Positions 22,157-33,815 of a DNA stretch of 64,000 nucleotides are shown one piece after another. The DNA comes from Cryptococcus deneoformans JEC21 (lineage: Eukaryota; Basidiomycota; Tremellomycetes; Tremellales; Cryptococcaceae): positions 1,038,301 to 1,102,300 of the forward strand of contig NC_006691.1 in the NCBI RefSeq assembly GCF_000091045.1. Direction: 5' to 3'. The position numbers and the translations under genes are program-made. The first letter of the stretch is position 1, and each line of letters opens with the position of its first letter. The notes below the pieces were generated by a model, which ran no database searches, had not been told where the DNA came from, and saw nothing but the letters and a program-made list of their open reading frames with translations.

Positions 22157-22238
22157 TACACCGTAAGGGAGTCGAACCCTTGCCGCATCGAAAATCACCA
22201 AATGGCAACGATGCATGATACCGTTTCACCAACGGTGT
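22157..22238 (-). tRNA. tRNA-Gly (GCC) with an 11-nt intron
   Basis: The minus strand gives acceptor ACACCGT pairing fully with ACGGTGT and discriminator A. The D-stem is short (GTG/CAT). The anticodon stem CATCG/CGATG encloses TTGCCA...T, so the anticodon is GCC. An 11-nt intron sits in the canonical position. The T-arm AAGGG-TTCGACT-CCCTT carries the B box. Length is 82 nt, 71 after splicing, normal for glycine. The first base is A rather than the more common G, pairing with U72. Confidence 0.93.
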
Positions 22239-22555
22239 TTACTCGATGAAAAACAACCATATGTTGCCTTTCTATACATAAATGTATCCAAAAATTCCAC
22301 TGAACTATGAATTTCTATATATGCAGGATGAAGTTGTTGTAACTGCATCTGTTGCTTTCTCCTTATTTTTATGACCAGTCTAGCACCCTGATTGTTATTT
22401 GTCTAGGTGACATTACCGGGTCACGTGATCCGAACTATCTATTGACATCGTCAAGTTGTTCAGGCCAGCGAGCGCAGGCCCTTACCCCTTTTTTCATCCC
22501 ACTCGGGTCGTTTTTTCATCTTCTTCAGCTTGCATATACAGATCCAGGGGAGAAA
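22239..22555. other. Promoter region of the plus-strand unrecognised gene
   Basis: It lies between the tRNA-Gly 5' end and the next start codon. An E-box CACGTG is at 22422-22427, within GGTCACGTGATC. No coding content is seen. Confidence 0.45.
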
Positions 22556-24376
22556 ATGGAAATCAAGTCGGGAAAGACAAGCATGCGCAGAAAGGTGAGC
22601 AGTTCTTTGGTTGTCGAGGTGAAGTTGTTTGCTGACGACTGTAGCAATCTAATGTACGTATCTCGTTCATTTCAAGTCCGCGTTCCTATTCTATGTCGTG
22701 AGGATCCTGCTAATAAGTTCGGACACCTCTCTTTCCTATTGTCGCATGCACATCAACAGTCATTTCTTCAAGCTCTAGGCAAACCACGGCAATCTCTCAC
22801 ATCCAGCTCGGCGCCTTCCACAACTCACAGCTCACCACCATCCGCAAGCACACTTACCTTGGTCGCCGATGAATTCTACAGTCCAACATCGGAAAATGAT
22901 AGCACCTCGATGTCTACAAGGTCTATGAGTGTGAGCACACACGGTCGTGCTCCTGAGAGTTTTACAGTCCCTGGAGGCGGAAGAAGTTCAAGCCAGACAT
23001 ACTCCATCGGAGGAGGAAAGGAGAAGGGTAAAGAGGCTGAAGGAAAGAATGGGGTAATCCTTAGGAGGCCTGAAGATGTGTACAAGGTGGTTAGAGACAG
23101 AATATTGAGCTGGAGCTACATGATGGAGTGGTATCAAGGGTAAGTTGTTCTCTTCCGCTAGAAGCCGCAATATCGCACAATTTAATTGATTGATCTCATA
23201 GAGATGCCCATTGGTTCAATACTGTCCGCATATCCCGTACAGATATTGAGCAAATGTTAGGTTATAAACATCTCGAGACTCGAGCTCGCAATTACTACGC
23301 GCTGGGAATATCTCTTTCGGCTTTGTTCGATATACCTGCTTCTGGAGATTTCTTGAGAGCATTAATCAAGTTACTAGAAGAATGGGAGAGCTTCTGCGAA
23401 GGTAGTACTGCTACAAAAGGAGTAGTGAGTGTCAGGCTATACGAACATCGCCAAGATACTGAATATCTTTATAGAGAAGCCTGTTCAGGGGACCGCGGTC
23501 TGGTAGGAGAGTGACCGGGAGTGGATCAATGATGTCGGATTTTGGTCTTGCGATGGATGGTTCAGAATCATTTCTCCTCAACTTTAACCTGGTTAGGACT
23601 ACGAATGATAGGTGATTAGTGCGATAACTGATTTTAGTCCCTCTAGCCTTTTGCCCCTGACTTCTTCCAAGTGCATACGACTGCATGCTCCATTGTCCGC
23701 GACATTTACAGGAAGCTTCTTGGAATGTTCCTTCCCCCAGCACCTCCCTCATCCCTTTCAAATTCCTCTCCGTCATCACGTCCTTTACCCAAATCTGTTG
23801 CTTCTCTTGCACATCCTTCCACCGTCATCCATACTGCTCGACGGGAGCCGCTCCCATTTGCCAATACAAAGAGCCCTGGCGCAAATTCTTTGTCCACAGC
23901 GACCTTTGCCAATCAACAAGGGTATTATGGAGCTATGAGTCCTACTGATGATGTGGGCGGTCAAATGGAAAATGGCGGAGACGCGTTGCTGGCATTCATT
24001 GCTGGAGATGTGCCGGGCGATCGGACATTGGTTGGCGATGGCCAAAAACTGACGCCGCAAGTGTCAGAGCTATTCACAAAGGCTGATGCCAAACTTAAGG
24101 TATAATTTATCTAGTCGCTTTGAATTTTATTCTGACAAATGTCCTTTATAGAAACACTTTGCTATCCTTACTCGCGAAGCAGACGGTCTCGCCAAGCGGG
24201 TCATTGACGATCAAATCAATTCATTGCTATTTTCTCTTACGCCAGGAAGCAAGGCCATGAAGTTTGATGGCGCCACGGGTTTACCCGCCAACGGTTCAGG
24301 GCATACAACGGCGGCTACGATGGGCAGGACCGGTCACATGGAGGAGGATAGGATGAGAGACTTCGGGACAATTTAA
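22556..24376 (+). CDS. Unrecognised fungal protein with a 9-nt microexon
   Basis: I do not recognise the family, but the frame chain is convincing. The ATG at 22556 gives exon 1 (to 22594), a 9-nt microexon (22645-22653, Gln-Ser-Asn), then exons from 22718, about 23203, about 23452 and onward to TAA at 24374-24376. Total is near 490 residues. Residues 15-60 start FGHLSFLLSHAHQQSF; a Ser/Pro-rich linker follows. The best ordered part reads ILRRPEDVYKVVRDRILSW, WFNTVRISRTDIEQMLGYKH, ETRARNYYALGISLSALFDI and FLRALIKLLEEWESF, a helical domain. Later come TTACSIVRDIYRKLLGMFLP and a C-terminal helix block ending LLFSLTPGSKAMKF. It looks like a cytosolic helical scaffold; function unknown. Confidence 0.7.
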
Positions 24377-24693
24377 GACGAACTGCGGATTTCATAATGG
24401 GGAAAATGAATGTGTATAGTAGAGAGTTTTCGGGAATACCCCGCATCTCATCATTACCATAGCCTTTTAGATGTTGTAGTAAAGCTATGTAAATATAACG
24501 AATCCAACGCATTCATCTACTTCGGGCTTCGGCAAGATCGGCGATTCCTCCACTTTGGTGGTCCACTTTACCCTGACTATTGTTTGACGCTCATCACGCA
24601 CTCTGGGAATATAAAAGTTCTTGCACACACACACCTTATTGTCTTCCACATGTCTCCGCCATACATTTACACCCCCGCGTAGCCATCTCTATA
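24377..24693. other. Hexosaminidase promoter
   Basis: An intergenic stretch with a TATA-like box at 24610-24617. The first part is probably the 3' end of the upstream transcript. Confidence 0.5.
24610..24617 (+). promoter_or_regulatory. TATA-like box before the hexosaminidase gene
   Basis: TATAAAAG lies 77 bases before the ATG at 24694, a typical distance. Motif match only. Confidence 0.45.
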
Positions 24694-26995
24694 ATGCTCT
24701 TCAGTGGCCTGCTCGAAGTTCTCACCTCGTCTCTACCGTTCCTTGCTCCTTCGTCTCCTCTTTCGGCCAAACCCGATATCAATGTCGTCCCTTTGCCTAG
24801 GCATTACATCATCGGGGATGGGTCGACGCCTGTTTGTCTTTCTACCAATTTCAGCATACAAGCAGCCCCCTCATCTTTAGCCACTTTCCCGACTGACCTT
24901 CAAGATGCCATCACATCAACTCAACACCGCTTGAAGAACACCCAGGTAACGTATCTTTCGCCCAACGAAGGATCAGAGTTTTTCACCGGCGGCTCTGGTG
25001 CTATTAGATCTTGCGCATACTATCTCGACACCTTGCACATTGATTTCACTGCCTATAATGGTACCGATATCCTCTCGGAAACCGTTGCACCCGTCGAAGA
25101 ACGCGCCGAGCTCGAGGCATATACGCTTGATCTCTCTCTCAAGGGGAAAGCGACGATCAGCTCTCGAGGGGCTTTGGGTGCGTTCAGAGGTCTCAGCACC
25201 TTCGAAGGCCTCTTCTACAGCCTTGAGGCTGGAGTTCAGGGATCGGACAGAGTGTATGCTCCACTCGCTCCTTATCATATTGAAGACAAGCCAAGTTTTG
25301 GCTGGCGTGCAGTATTATTGGATACCTCGAGGCATTACTTTTCCGTTCCATCCATCCTGAAGGTGAGTATGCAAGGCTTCAAGCAAAAGGCCTTGCTAAT
25401 ACAGCAGAACAGATACTGGATACGATGTCCATGGTTAAGCTCAACGTCTTCCACTGGCACGTCACGGACTCCAATTCATGGCCTTTAGATCTTGACAGCT
25501 ATCCAGAACTCGCAGCCAAAGGAGCATCCTCTCAGTCTGAGAGGTATAGCCAGAAAGATATGCAAATGATCATTGACTATGCAGGCCACGTAAGCCTTTC
25601 ACTCAGAAAATGAGAACTCGGGCTGACCAAAAGCTCGGCAGAGAGGCATTGACACCCTTCTCGAGATTGACACACCGGGCCACACTGCCTCTATTGCTCC
25701 TTCGCATCCCTCCTTCGTGGCATGCTTCGAGTCAACGCCATTCAAACACTTTGCTCACCAGCCTCCAGCAGGACAATTGCGATTTGCCGACGAGAAGGTG
25801 ACAGAGTGGACGGCTCAGCTCCTGCGGGAGATCGGCAGTCTGTCCAAAGGAGGATATTTCAGTACGGGAGGGGATGAGATCAATATGAACTGCATGGTAA
25901 GGGACAATCATGAATACTTTTCCGATATTCATTATGTGTGTAGTTGGAAGATATGCCTACGGCGTCTAAGCTGAAAGCCAAAGGCTGGACGTTGGATGAC
26001 GCCTTGGATCATTTTACTGAAAAGACACATGCCCCCTTGAGGCAGGCAGGAAAAACTCCAGTGGTCTGGCAAGAGATGGTAGGCCCTTGTTGATTCTCTT
26101 ATCACCCACCGAAATCTGATCTGGATGGTTCACAGGCGCTCAATCACGGGACGATGTCTTCTCTTACTAATGACACCATTGTTGATATCTGGGTCAACTC
26201 TGCGGACGCTCGCAAGGTTCTGGACCAAGGATACCGTATAGTCCACGCTTCGGCAGACTACTTTTACCTGGTGAGTGTGCCAGCTGTTGCTGTTACGTGA
26301 ATTATGGCTTAAAATGAGCTCCTTAGGACTGTGGACAAGGCGGATGGATAGGGGAAGAGGGAGGTAATAACAGCTGGTGTGATCCCATGAAGTCTTGGGC
26401 AAGAATGTATTCGTGAGTTTATATTGAAATCCAAAGCATATTTATTTTATCCTAACCAGTATGTTTTTAGTTTCGACCCTTTCAAAGATGTCAAAGACGA
26501 AGAGAGGCACTTGGTTTTGGGTGGTGCGTCAACGCATTCATAACGGGGGACAAGCTAATTTGATTGATAGGTCAAACATCGCTCTGGACAGAGCAGGTAA
26601 ACTAGCCTCCTGTCCTTGTACATTAATTGAGACTGACGTTAAACACAGACGGACGAGACGAACTTGGAGCCTACTCTCTGGCCTAGAGCAGCAGCTTTAG
26701 CGGAAGTTTTCTGGTCAGGGCCAGGACCAGACAGCCGACCTCGCAGTCAGTCCCAATTGCCTCAATGTTTTTCCGTTCATAACATGCTGATTTTTCAAGT
26801 ACACAGGTTCAAACAAGGCGCTACCTAGAATGCACGATATCCGTTATAGAATGGTGGGAAGAGGTGTGAGAGCTGCACCTTTGCAGCCTCGTTGGTGCGC
26901 CCTTCGTCCCGGTAAGTTGAGAGGAGGGTCCCCCCCAAATCCCTAGCAGTAGGCTGATATTCTTATGAATAGGTGCGTGTATTTTAGCTGCTTGA
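24694..26995 (+). CDS. Beta-N-acetylhexosaminidase, GH20
   Basis: The secreted enzyme removes terminal N-acetylglucosamine from chitin fragments and glycans. A signal-like N-terminus (MLFSGLLEVLTSSLPFLAPS) precedes an N-terminal GH20 domain and the TIM barrel. Visible motifs are FSVPSILK, KLNVFHWHVTDSNSWPLDL, GIDTLLEIDTPGHTASIAP and GGYFSTGGDEINMNC, whose Asp-Glu pair is the catalytic dyad. Then come PVVWQEM, DIWVNSAD and YFYLDCGQGGWIGEEGG. The end is LQPRWCALRPGACILAA, the usual Cys-containing hexosaminidase C-terminus, completed by a last small exon to TGA at 26993-26995. About nine introns are needed, and the total is near 580 residues. NxS/T sites are present, as expected for a secreted glycoprotein. 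Confidence 0.92.
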
Positions 26996-27532
26996 GGTGT
27001 TGATGATTCTGTATGGCTACGATAAATTATACATATAGCTCCAAATGGTCTACTACGTTTTTTTGATACTTGTTTTTTTGAATCAGCTTTTGTTAAACAT
27101 ATCACAGACTAAAAAGAACATGAAGACAAGGTTTTCGGCCTTTGAACGGTAGACTGCACAAATGTGATCTTGAAAGGGCAAAGTGTAAACCAGATATGAA
27201 ACTAAAATCTATTCGTAATATTCGACTCACTACATCTGCTAACAAGGACGTCCTCCGTGATTACGACCACCGCTTGACTCTTGACGCTGTAAGCCTACAC
27301 CATCGAGATTCAAGATCTTGTTACTCAAAAATCATGGTAGGCTATGCATACAAGCAGGAAAAATAAAGGAAAAACTACTCCAGGCAAGTAAAGGTGCATT
27401 GTATAACTTAGAAATGGTAGAGTATGTACAAAAAATTGGTCTAACGTAGATCTAAATATGCAGATAAAAAATTGTCCATCATTTTCCGTTTATTCTTCGT
27501 GAATTTCGTGGATGTTTCGTTTCGAAGTTAAT
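26996..27532. other. Convergent gap between hexosaminidase and rhomboid genes
   Basis: AT-rich 3' flanks of two convergent genes. Frames here are short and have no recognisable content. Confidence 0.5.
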
Positions 27533-29902
27533 TTAGTTGAACATATGGCATTTTTTCGTTTGTGCGGGATATTTCTTCTGGGGGAGGGTTGAAACGGGTT
27601 GGGTGTATGGGACGCTCTTCCTCATAGCAAATCCCAAGAGCGTTTCGTAGTAGAAGTGCCTGTAGTTGTGATACCCTGCAATTCAATCCACCATCAGCTT
27701 CTCTCCCCACCCGGGCCAAGAATGATCCCAAGACAACGTTATTCTGAAGAAAAGGGAGAAGAACAAGGAACAGAAGAAGAAGAAGAGACGTACGGTACCA
27801 GTACAATAATCGTTTGAGCTTGTAGGGATACAAGCTAGGTATTTGCACCATTCACAAGCTTCATTTGGGTCGTCTGTATCTGCACCCATCGCATTAGTAT
27901 CCTTTCGTTTCTCTCAATAGGAAAAGGCGGAGTAGGGGGGAAGGGGGACATACAAAAGTTTTTGATAGTCATCACCATCGCCATGATAATCAACGCCAAT
28001 GCCACGACCCTACATCCCCAAATCACATATTTCCGCCTCTTCGTCTCGGTTATAGCTGGGTAGAGGATGGTACCGCACAGGATACCCATTGCCCAGCCTC
28101 CGAGATGCGCGAGGCCGTCGACCGCGTTGGGGCTGTGCGGTGGGAGCGTTAGGGTTAGTCTTCAGCTCGGTTGGGGATGGGAAAAGGGAGTCGAGACGTA
28201 CATATAGCCCATGGCGAAACCGATAACGAATTCGAGGAAAAGTAGGAACGCTTTCAATTTCGGTCTTTCTTCGTATTTCCAATGTAAAACCAAATCCACC
28301 AACACGCACGCATTCTACCAGTTCCCCACAATTAGTCATTTTTTTTTCTCGCCCCTTAACTCTAGAATACGGGAACGTACAGTCGCGAACAAGGCTCCAC
28401 TCGCTCCTACACTCGGTATCCCCGTCCTCGTAAAATTACCTCCTAAAACAAATCCGTAGATACCCCCCAGCATGTACACGATCAAAAATGGGATAGTCCC
28501 CATTTCGCGCTCGACTTGGGCAGACACGATGATTTGGACGAGCATGTTGACGATGAGGTGGATGATACCGACGTGTAGGAAGATGGGGAGGATGAATCGC
28601 CACCATTCTATATATAAGTACATATGTTTGTGAGTGTGAGTGTTTTTCTTCTTGGGGGAAGGACATACGGTCCGGAGTTTCACCGTGGAAGCCGCCATGT
28701 CCACAGATTTGTTCAATGGTACAAGTCGTTGTTGGTGAGCTATCAACACGACGTTATCATGAGATTGTGAATCCCCCTTTTTTGAGTGGGTGATAATTAC
28801 CTGGAGGTATCGTTCAGACAAGCAAGCTCAAAGGTAGCTGGTAAAGCCGAAACATTTTTCATACAAGGTGGGAAACGAGCTCCAATGTTGATGAGAACTT
28901 CCGAAGATGGACCGATCTGGCATATGGTTGTCAGCTATCATAAAGAATGGGAGACGGGAATAAAGTGAAAATGTACCATGTAGTTGAATGTTGGCTATAA
29001 ACCAGATTGATATCAGTTAGTACACTTTTATGCATTAAAGAGATACACACCTTGATTGCGATAGGTGTTCCCATAGCCTGGTAATTTCTAACCATTTCGT
29101 AAATCATAACAGCCGTCATCGCTACATCACGTCAGCATCTTCCGACATGCCATCCTGTAAACCTACCTGCTGTCAAACACCAAGCGGCCACAGGATATTT
29201 TTGCCCTCCCAACCCTCTCTTTTTCCTCTCAATAGCCTGCTCGACCGGGTATGCACCCGCCTTGACATTGAACAGTGACAGTAACCTATCAAGGCCAGTT
29301 GGGAAGAGTAACATGATGTAAAGGTTGCTCGGTCTCGTGAAACCTGCAAATCCGCCTTCTTGACCCTGTTGGGGAGGGTAAGGATAAGATGGTTGGTCTT
29401 GGTACGAAGCATACTTGGCTGGATCATCGTCGTACGAAGAAAGGGGTCTGACGTTGCCCATCTCGACAGTGTCGAATGCCCTTGAACCGTTCAAGATGGT
29501 ACTGCCAGGGAGAAGCTTGTCAGTCCGATTATACTCGCCATCTTCGTCGATATAGCTTAAATCGCCATAACTCGGTTTATCAGTGAGATGCTTCTCCCCG
29601 CTCAGCTGGGTACCTTCGCCTGCAAGTGGCATATGGCTTGGTTGTGGGAGGGGAAAACCTGGCTGGGAGTGATGCGGTAATGAACACTGAGAAGCAGAGT
29701 CCCATGGACCGATCGACGGTGAAGTGGTCATCATTCTATCCCTGTACGGTCCATCGTCGTCTTCGTATGGGGTATCGTACTGGTACGCTGCCGGCCCGGG
29801 TGCGAGCAGTCCTACATCTTGCTCTGCCATCGCACCTTCTTGTTCTCTGTACGACTGCCGCTGTGGCTGGGACTGAAGATGGCCGTCGATTGGACTTGAC
29901 AT
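27533..29902 (-). CDS. Rhomboid intramembrane serine protease
   Basis: Rhomboids cleave membrane proteins inside the bilayer. The protein starts at ATG 29900-29902 with about 210 hydrophilic residues (Pro/Gln/Asp-rich, presumably cytosolic). A first membrane segment follows, then a lumenal/extracellular loop with Cys and the GGFHG stretch. The core reads WWRFILPIFLHVGIIHLIVN, EREMGTIPFLIVYMLGGIYG, then GASGALFA with the catalytic Ser, and LAHLGGWAMGILCGT with the partner His. A last membrane segment (VIWGCRVVALALIIMAMVM) is followed by a Cys-rich tail (NEACEWCKYLACIP). The tail ends in ...KKCHMFN before TAA at 27533-27535. Introns are many. The layout matches secretase-type eukaryotic rhomboids of plasma membrane or Golgi rather than the mitochondrial PARL type. 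Substrates are unknown. Confidence 0.9.
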
Positions 29903-30347
29903 ACCGTTGTCGCGTTGTGGCTGGCTAGACGGCGGGTCGAGAAGGATTGCTTGGAGTGGGTGTCTTGCAGGATGACAAGTTGAGAAGTGGAGATGGAAAT
30001 ATGCTGTGACTGCAGTGAAGCGAGCACCGCTTGTGAGAAGTCCGCAGCGTCTGTTGATTTCTGGCGGTGACTTATTCCGACTTTTCCCCCGTCGGCGCCT
30101 TCTCGCCTAACTCGGACTCCCAACTCGGCTGAATATGGAACATGGAACGCGCCGGCTTCCACGCCCAGATCCCAAAATCTTTTGGCCGGAACCAAACAAC
30201 GCCCCACTGCCCCCCCACTTTCCGGCCCAATTCCCATCCAGATCAAGACAGAAACCACGTCATATCGATCTCTCAGCATCAACTCGATGGATCTTCACTT
30301 CACGCTTCCCTATTGCCACGCAAAAATAAAAAAATAAAAAATTCAGC
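29903..30347. other. Divergent promoter: rhomboid and DinB-like genes
   Basis: A shared 445-bp upstream region. An A-rich leader (AAAATAAAAAAATAAAAA) precedes the plus-strand ATG. No other strong motif is seen. Confidence 0.5.
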
Positions 30348-31351
30348 ATGTCGCAGCCCACCACGCTCAACCACACTCTCGTCCCCATGCCCACACGCCA
30401 GCACGCTGACCGCGCAGAAGCCCTCTGGACCCTGTCCATCGCACTCATAGACTCCGCCGTCGATATCCTCGAGCACCATGTGCGGACAGACGAGCAGTTG
30501 AGCAAAGATAGTGCCCTGTTACCTGGTGGCACCCTGGGCAAACACTTTCGTCATGTATGCTCTCTCCTTTTTTTTTTCATTCCATGCTTGGACCCTACTG
30601 ACGTCTTTGCGCCTTGGGCAGGTCATCGAGACTTTCCGAGCATTCTTATTACCTCTCTATCCTGTACCTACTACAGCGCCACACATCCCAGAGATCAACT
30701 ACGATGCTATCCTCCCATCTTCTCGCCGCCCCATCGCTCGGTCACTCGATTCATGTCGATCAGCTATGCGTCAAATTAGTAAAGACCTTTCAGCTTGGGG
30801 AGAATTGTGCATGGAGCGGGGACGCGGACGAAAGAGTGGGAATGAAGCAGACCGAAGGATAAATGAAACACGAGGGAGAAGGGAGAGAAATGAACGGGCA
30901 GGTCTGGGGTTGGACGCGCAAGATAATGCGAGCGAGGAGAGGGATGGACTGGCAGATGAGATGGAGAGAATCGTCAAAGTAGCGGCTATAACGCCTACCA
31001 AGCAAGAGATGGGCAGTACTGTCGGACGAGAGGTACGTCTTCCTCCCCTCACATAAAGTTTAATCCAGAAACTCATTGGGGATATACTTGGGGGATTTCA
31101 GCTATGGTACTGCTCCTTACATGCTATACATCATTTCTCGATGCTACGGACCATCGCCGTCTACGAACTAGTCAGTTCATTCCCTTTGGCACAGCTGTTA
31201 AGTAAAAGACTGAAACAGGACGAAATGGTAGAATCTCGATCTCCCTGTAGAGTTTGGAACAGCTCCTTCGACATTGCTTTACCGTGGCTTGGCGTGGAAA
31301 CCGCCAGTAGAGAAAGAACATGTCAAGGTTGTACGTACCAGCAAGTTGTAA
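30348..31351 (+). CDS. DinB-fold (four-helix) protein
   Basis: Exons from ATG 30348 give ALWTLSIALIDSAVDILEHH, then GTLGKHFRH, and across an intron VIETFRAFLLPLYP. A variable charged region follows (Arg/Glu-rich, about 30830-30920). Then comes GSTVGRELWYCSLHAIHHFSM, TIAVYEL and, after a last intron ending in GGTAG, NLDLPVEFGTAPSTLLYRGL and VRTSKL before TAA at 31349-31351. The histidines in KHFRH and HAIHH are placed as in metal-binding DinB/YfiT proteins. Bacterial relatives include thiol-dependent transferases and stress proteins; the role in fungi is not known to me. The basic/acidic insert between helices is not typical of the compact bacterial fold. Confidence 0.75.
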
Positions 31352-31591
31352 CTTGCCACACAGATCAAGCACCGTCCTAGCATTGTACTATCGAATTCTT
31401 TCTCAGCATATGTTGTTCAAGCTGAACGATTTTTTGGATCCTGGTTGTCTAACCTTATTATAACCTTATTATGAGCTAGCAGAAGTTTTCAAGTTGGCAA
31501 ACTGGCATATGCATATCCTGGACTATGGAGCATATAGGCAGTCTAAATAAGATCCATTCAATTTCCCAGACGGCTCCGTCCAGGAGTTTTC

Positions 31592-31655
31592 TTAGTAAAA
31601 AGTCTCCCTCTCTACACCATAGACCTCTTTCCCAACCTTCCACCAGTCCCCTTGC

Positions 31656-31689
<34 letters not shown>

Positions 31690-32141
31690 ACTCTAACGGG
31701 TGCAGCCTCTTACCCACAATCACCACTGAATGTAAGGGCCCTCCAAATTCTTCTTCATCCAGAGCCGCGAGTTCAGAGAGTGTACCAGAGATGAGGCGTT
31801 GGGAAGGGGTGCCGACGCGGGAGAGAGAGATGGCGAGGGTTTGAGATGGGGGCATCAAGCTGGGATAAGGATCTACGCGTTCTGCTTCTTCTTCTTCTTC
31901 TTCGGAATCAGAGTGGGAAGAGGAGGGAAGTTGGGAGGGTTTTTGGGTTTGGTCGGTGGATTGGGATTGGGATGGATGTCTGGGAGCGGGATGGCGAATG
32001 GATTCGGTAAGCAGCATTTGGTTGAACGCCTGGGCTGGGTTCATGAACCTCGGAGGCTCGTAAATCAAACGGCCCCTACAACCCCCACACCATACATCAG
32101 CTCGTTTTTACCACCAAAACCTTACAAATAAAAAAAAGATC

Positions 32142-32173
<32 letters not shown>

Positions 32174-32518
32174 CCTAACCTTGATATCCAACAACACCAA
32201 AGTATGGACGCCCAACCTCAAATTCTCTTCCAATCGGGGGTACCAACTATCCGGCCTCCATGTTTCAGTGTAGAATGGTAAAGAAAGCGTTTGGCCGAAG
32301 GAGTACATTTGCAGACCGGTAGAACCGAGGGCGGTGAGGATGGAGGCGTTGTGGATGATGGAAGTAGGGATGTTGCGCGACTGGGCACGGAGAAGGAGGT
32401 CGCTGTGGGTGGTAGCTCTGTAAGATGCGTTATAATGTCAATCATCCATCTTTGTCTTCATCTTCATCTTGTTTTGTTGATGCATGTATTTTGAACCTAC
32501 CCGAGAGGATCACCAACG

Positions 32519-32562
<44 letters not shown>

Positions 32563-32844
32563 GTCCGCCTCGAGCTCAACCATCTCCCTCGTGGCAGTGA
32601 TGACCGGTCGCTCATAGAACGCTTCAAGTTTTTCCTTCTCGACCATCAAGATGGAAGTGTACGACTCCAGATAGACTCGTGCAGAGTTTTTTACGGCCTA
32701 CATGAGTCCAAGTTAAGGATTGGGTTGGGATTAGCTTATCACCGCTTGTAGGGTTTGACGTTTTGAGTGAAGATTACTCACCTCGAGGCCCTTGACGGTA
32801 ATATCCTTCTCATCAGAGAGACCGAGACCAATGACATAGAACAT
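31592..32844 (-). CDS. DPH5: Diphthine methyl ester synthase
   Basis: The enzyme methylates the modified histidine of elongation factor 2 in diphthamide synthesis, using S-adenosylmethionine. From ATG 32842-32844 it reads [74 protein letters not shown] and [19 protein letters not shown], then [13 protein letters not shown]. These are the Dph5 motifs in order. Between the two halves of the C-terminal domain lies an insertion rich in Ser, Gln, Pro and then Glu, about 35 residues, absent from yeast Dph5. The frame then resumes with [21 protein letters not shown] and [14 protein letters not shown]. Stop TAA is at 31592. It is divergent from GPI8. Confidence 0.93.
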
Positions 32845-33156
32845 GGGAGGTGCTGGATAAAGATGTTGGATTCAGAGATGTGTATAGGGGCAAACGAACA
32901 AACGAAAGACAGTACGTCGAAAAACGCGAAAACAAAATTCTCTATCTTATCGTAATTAGGATTGTTTTGTGATCCTATTACCATTAGATTACAGCTGTAG
33001 CTTGGGGTATTAGGAAATTACTAATAGGAGGTTACCGTGACCGTGGGAAAGTAGTTCCATTGTTACGCCGGTTATCAGTCAGCCATCCCGCCATATATTT
33101 CTAAACCCACAAATTCCGTTATATTCACTGTCTACTCTTTCCTCGTCTTATTCAAA
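32845..33156. other. Divergent promoter: DPH5 and GPI8
   Basis: A 312-bp shared upstream region. It carries the 14-mer GACCGTGGGAAAGT (33039-33052), also found upstream of RTF1. Nothing else stands out. Confidence 0.5.
33039..33052 (+). promoter_or_regulatory. CSL-type motif, copy 1
   Basis: GACCGTGGGAAAGT contains GTGGGAA, the core bound by CSL (CBF1/RBP-J) family factors, which exist in fungi. It ends 105 bases before the GPI8 start codon. The same 14-mer lies the same distance from the RTF1 start. Binding is inference. Confidence 0.3.
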
Positions 33157-33424
33157 ATGCGTTTATCCCGTATCCTCACTGCTATATCCCTCCTGCTATC
33201 GCCATTAATATCCTCTCTTCCCCACGAACAGCTCGATCCTCAGCTATCCAACCTTTTTGGAAATGACACCACGACAGACGGGCATACCAATAACTGGGCT
33301 GTGCTAGTCTGCAGCTCTCGGTACTGGTTCAACTATCGTGTAAATATCTTAACACTCCACACTCAAGCTACTGGCGGTATGTGAAACTAATGAATACTGT
33401 CAGCACATGGCCAACACACTCGCA

Positions 33425-33468
<44 letters not shown>

Positions 33469-33652
33469 CATCCTCATGCTAGCCGACGATGTGGCCTGTA
33501 ACGCACGCAACGCCTTCCCTGCGACAGTCTACGCCAACGCCGGAAAAATGCTGGATCTGTACGGAGAAGGGATAAAGGTTGATTACAAAGGGTATGAGGT
33601 AACAGTGGAGAGCTTTTTAAGGTTATTGACAGGCCGGCATGATGCTACGGTT

Positions 33653-33684
<32 letters not shown>

Positions 33685-33688
33685 GTCG

Positions 33689-33747
<59 letters not shown>

Positions 33748-33784
33748 TGAAGAGGTTTCGGCGTATGACGTTGCGGACGCTATC

Positions 33785-33815
<31 letters not shown>

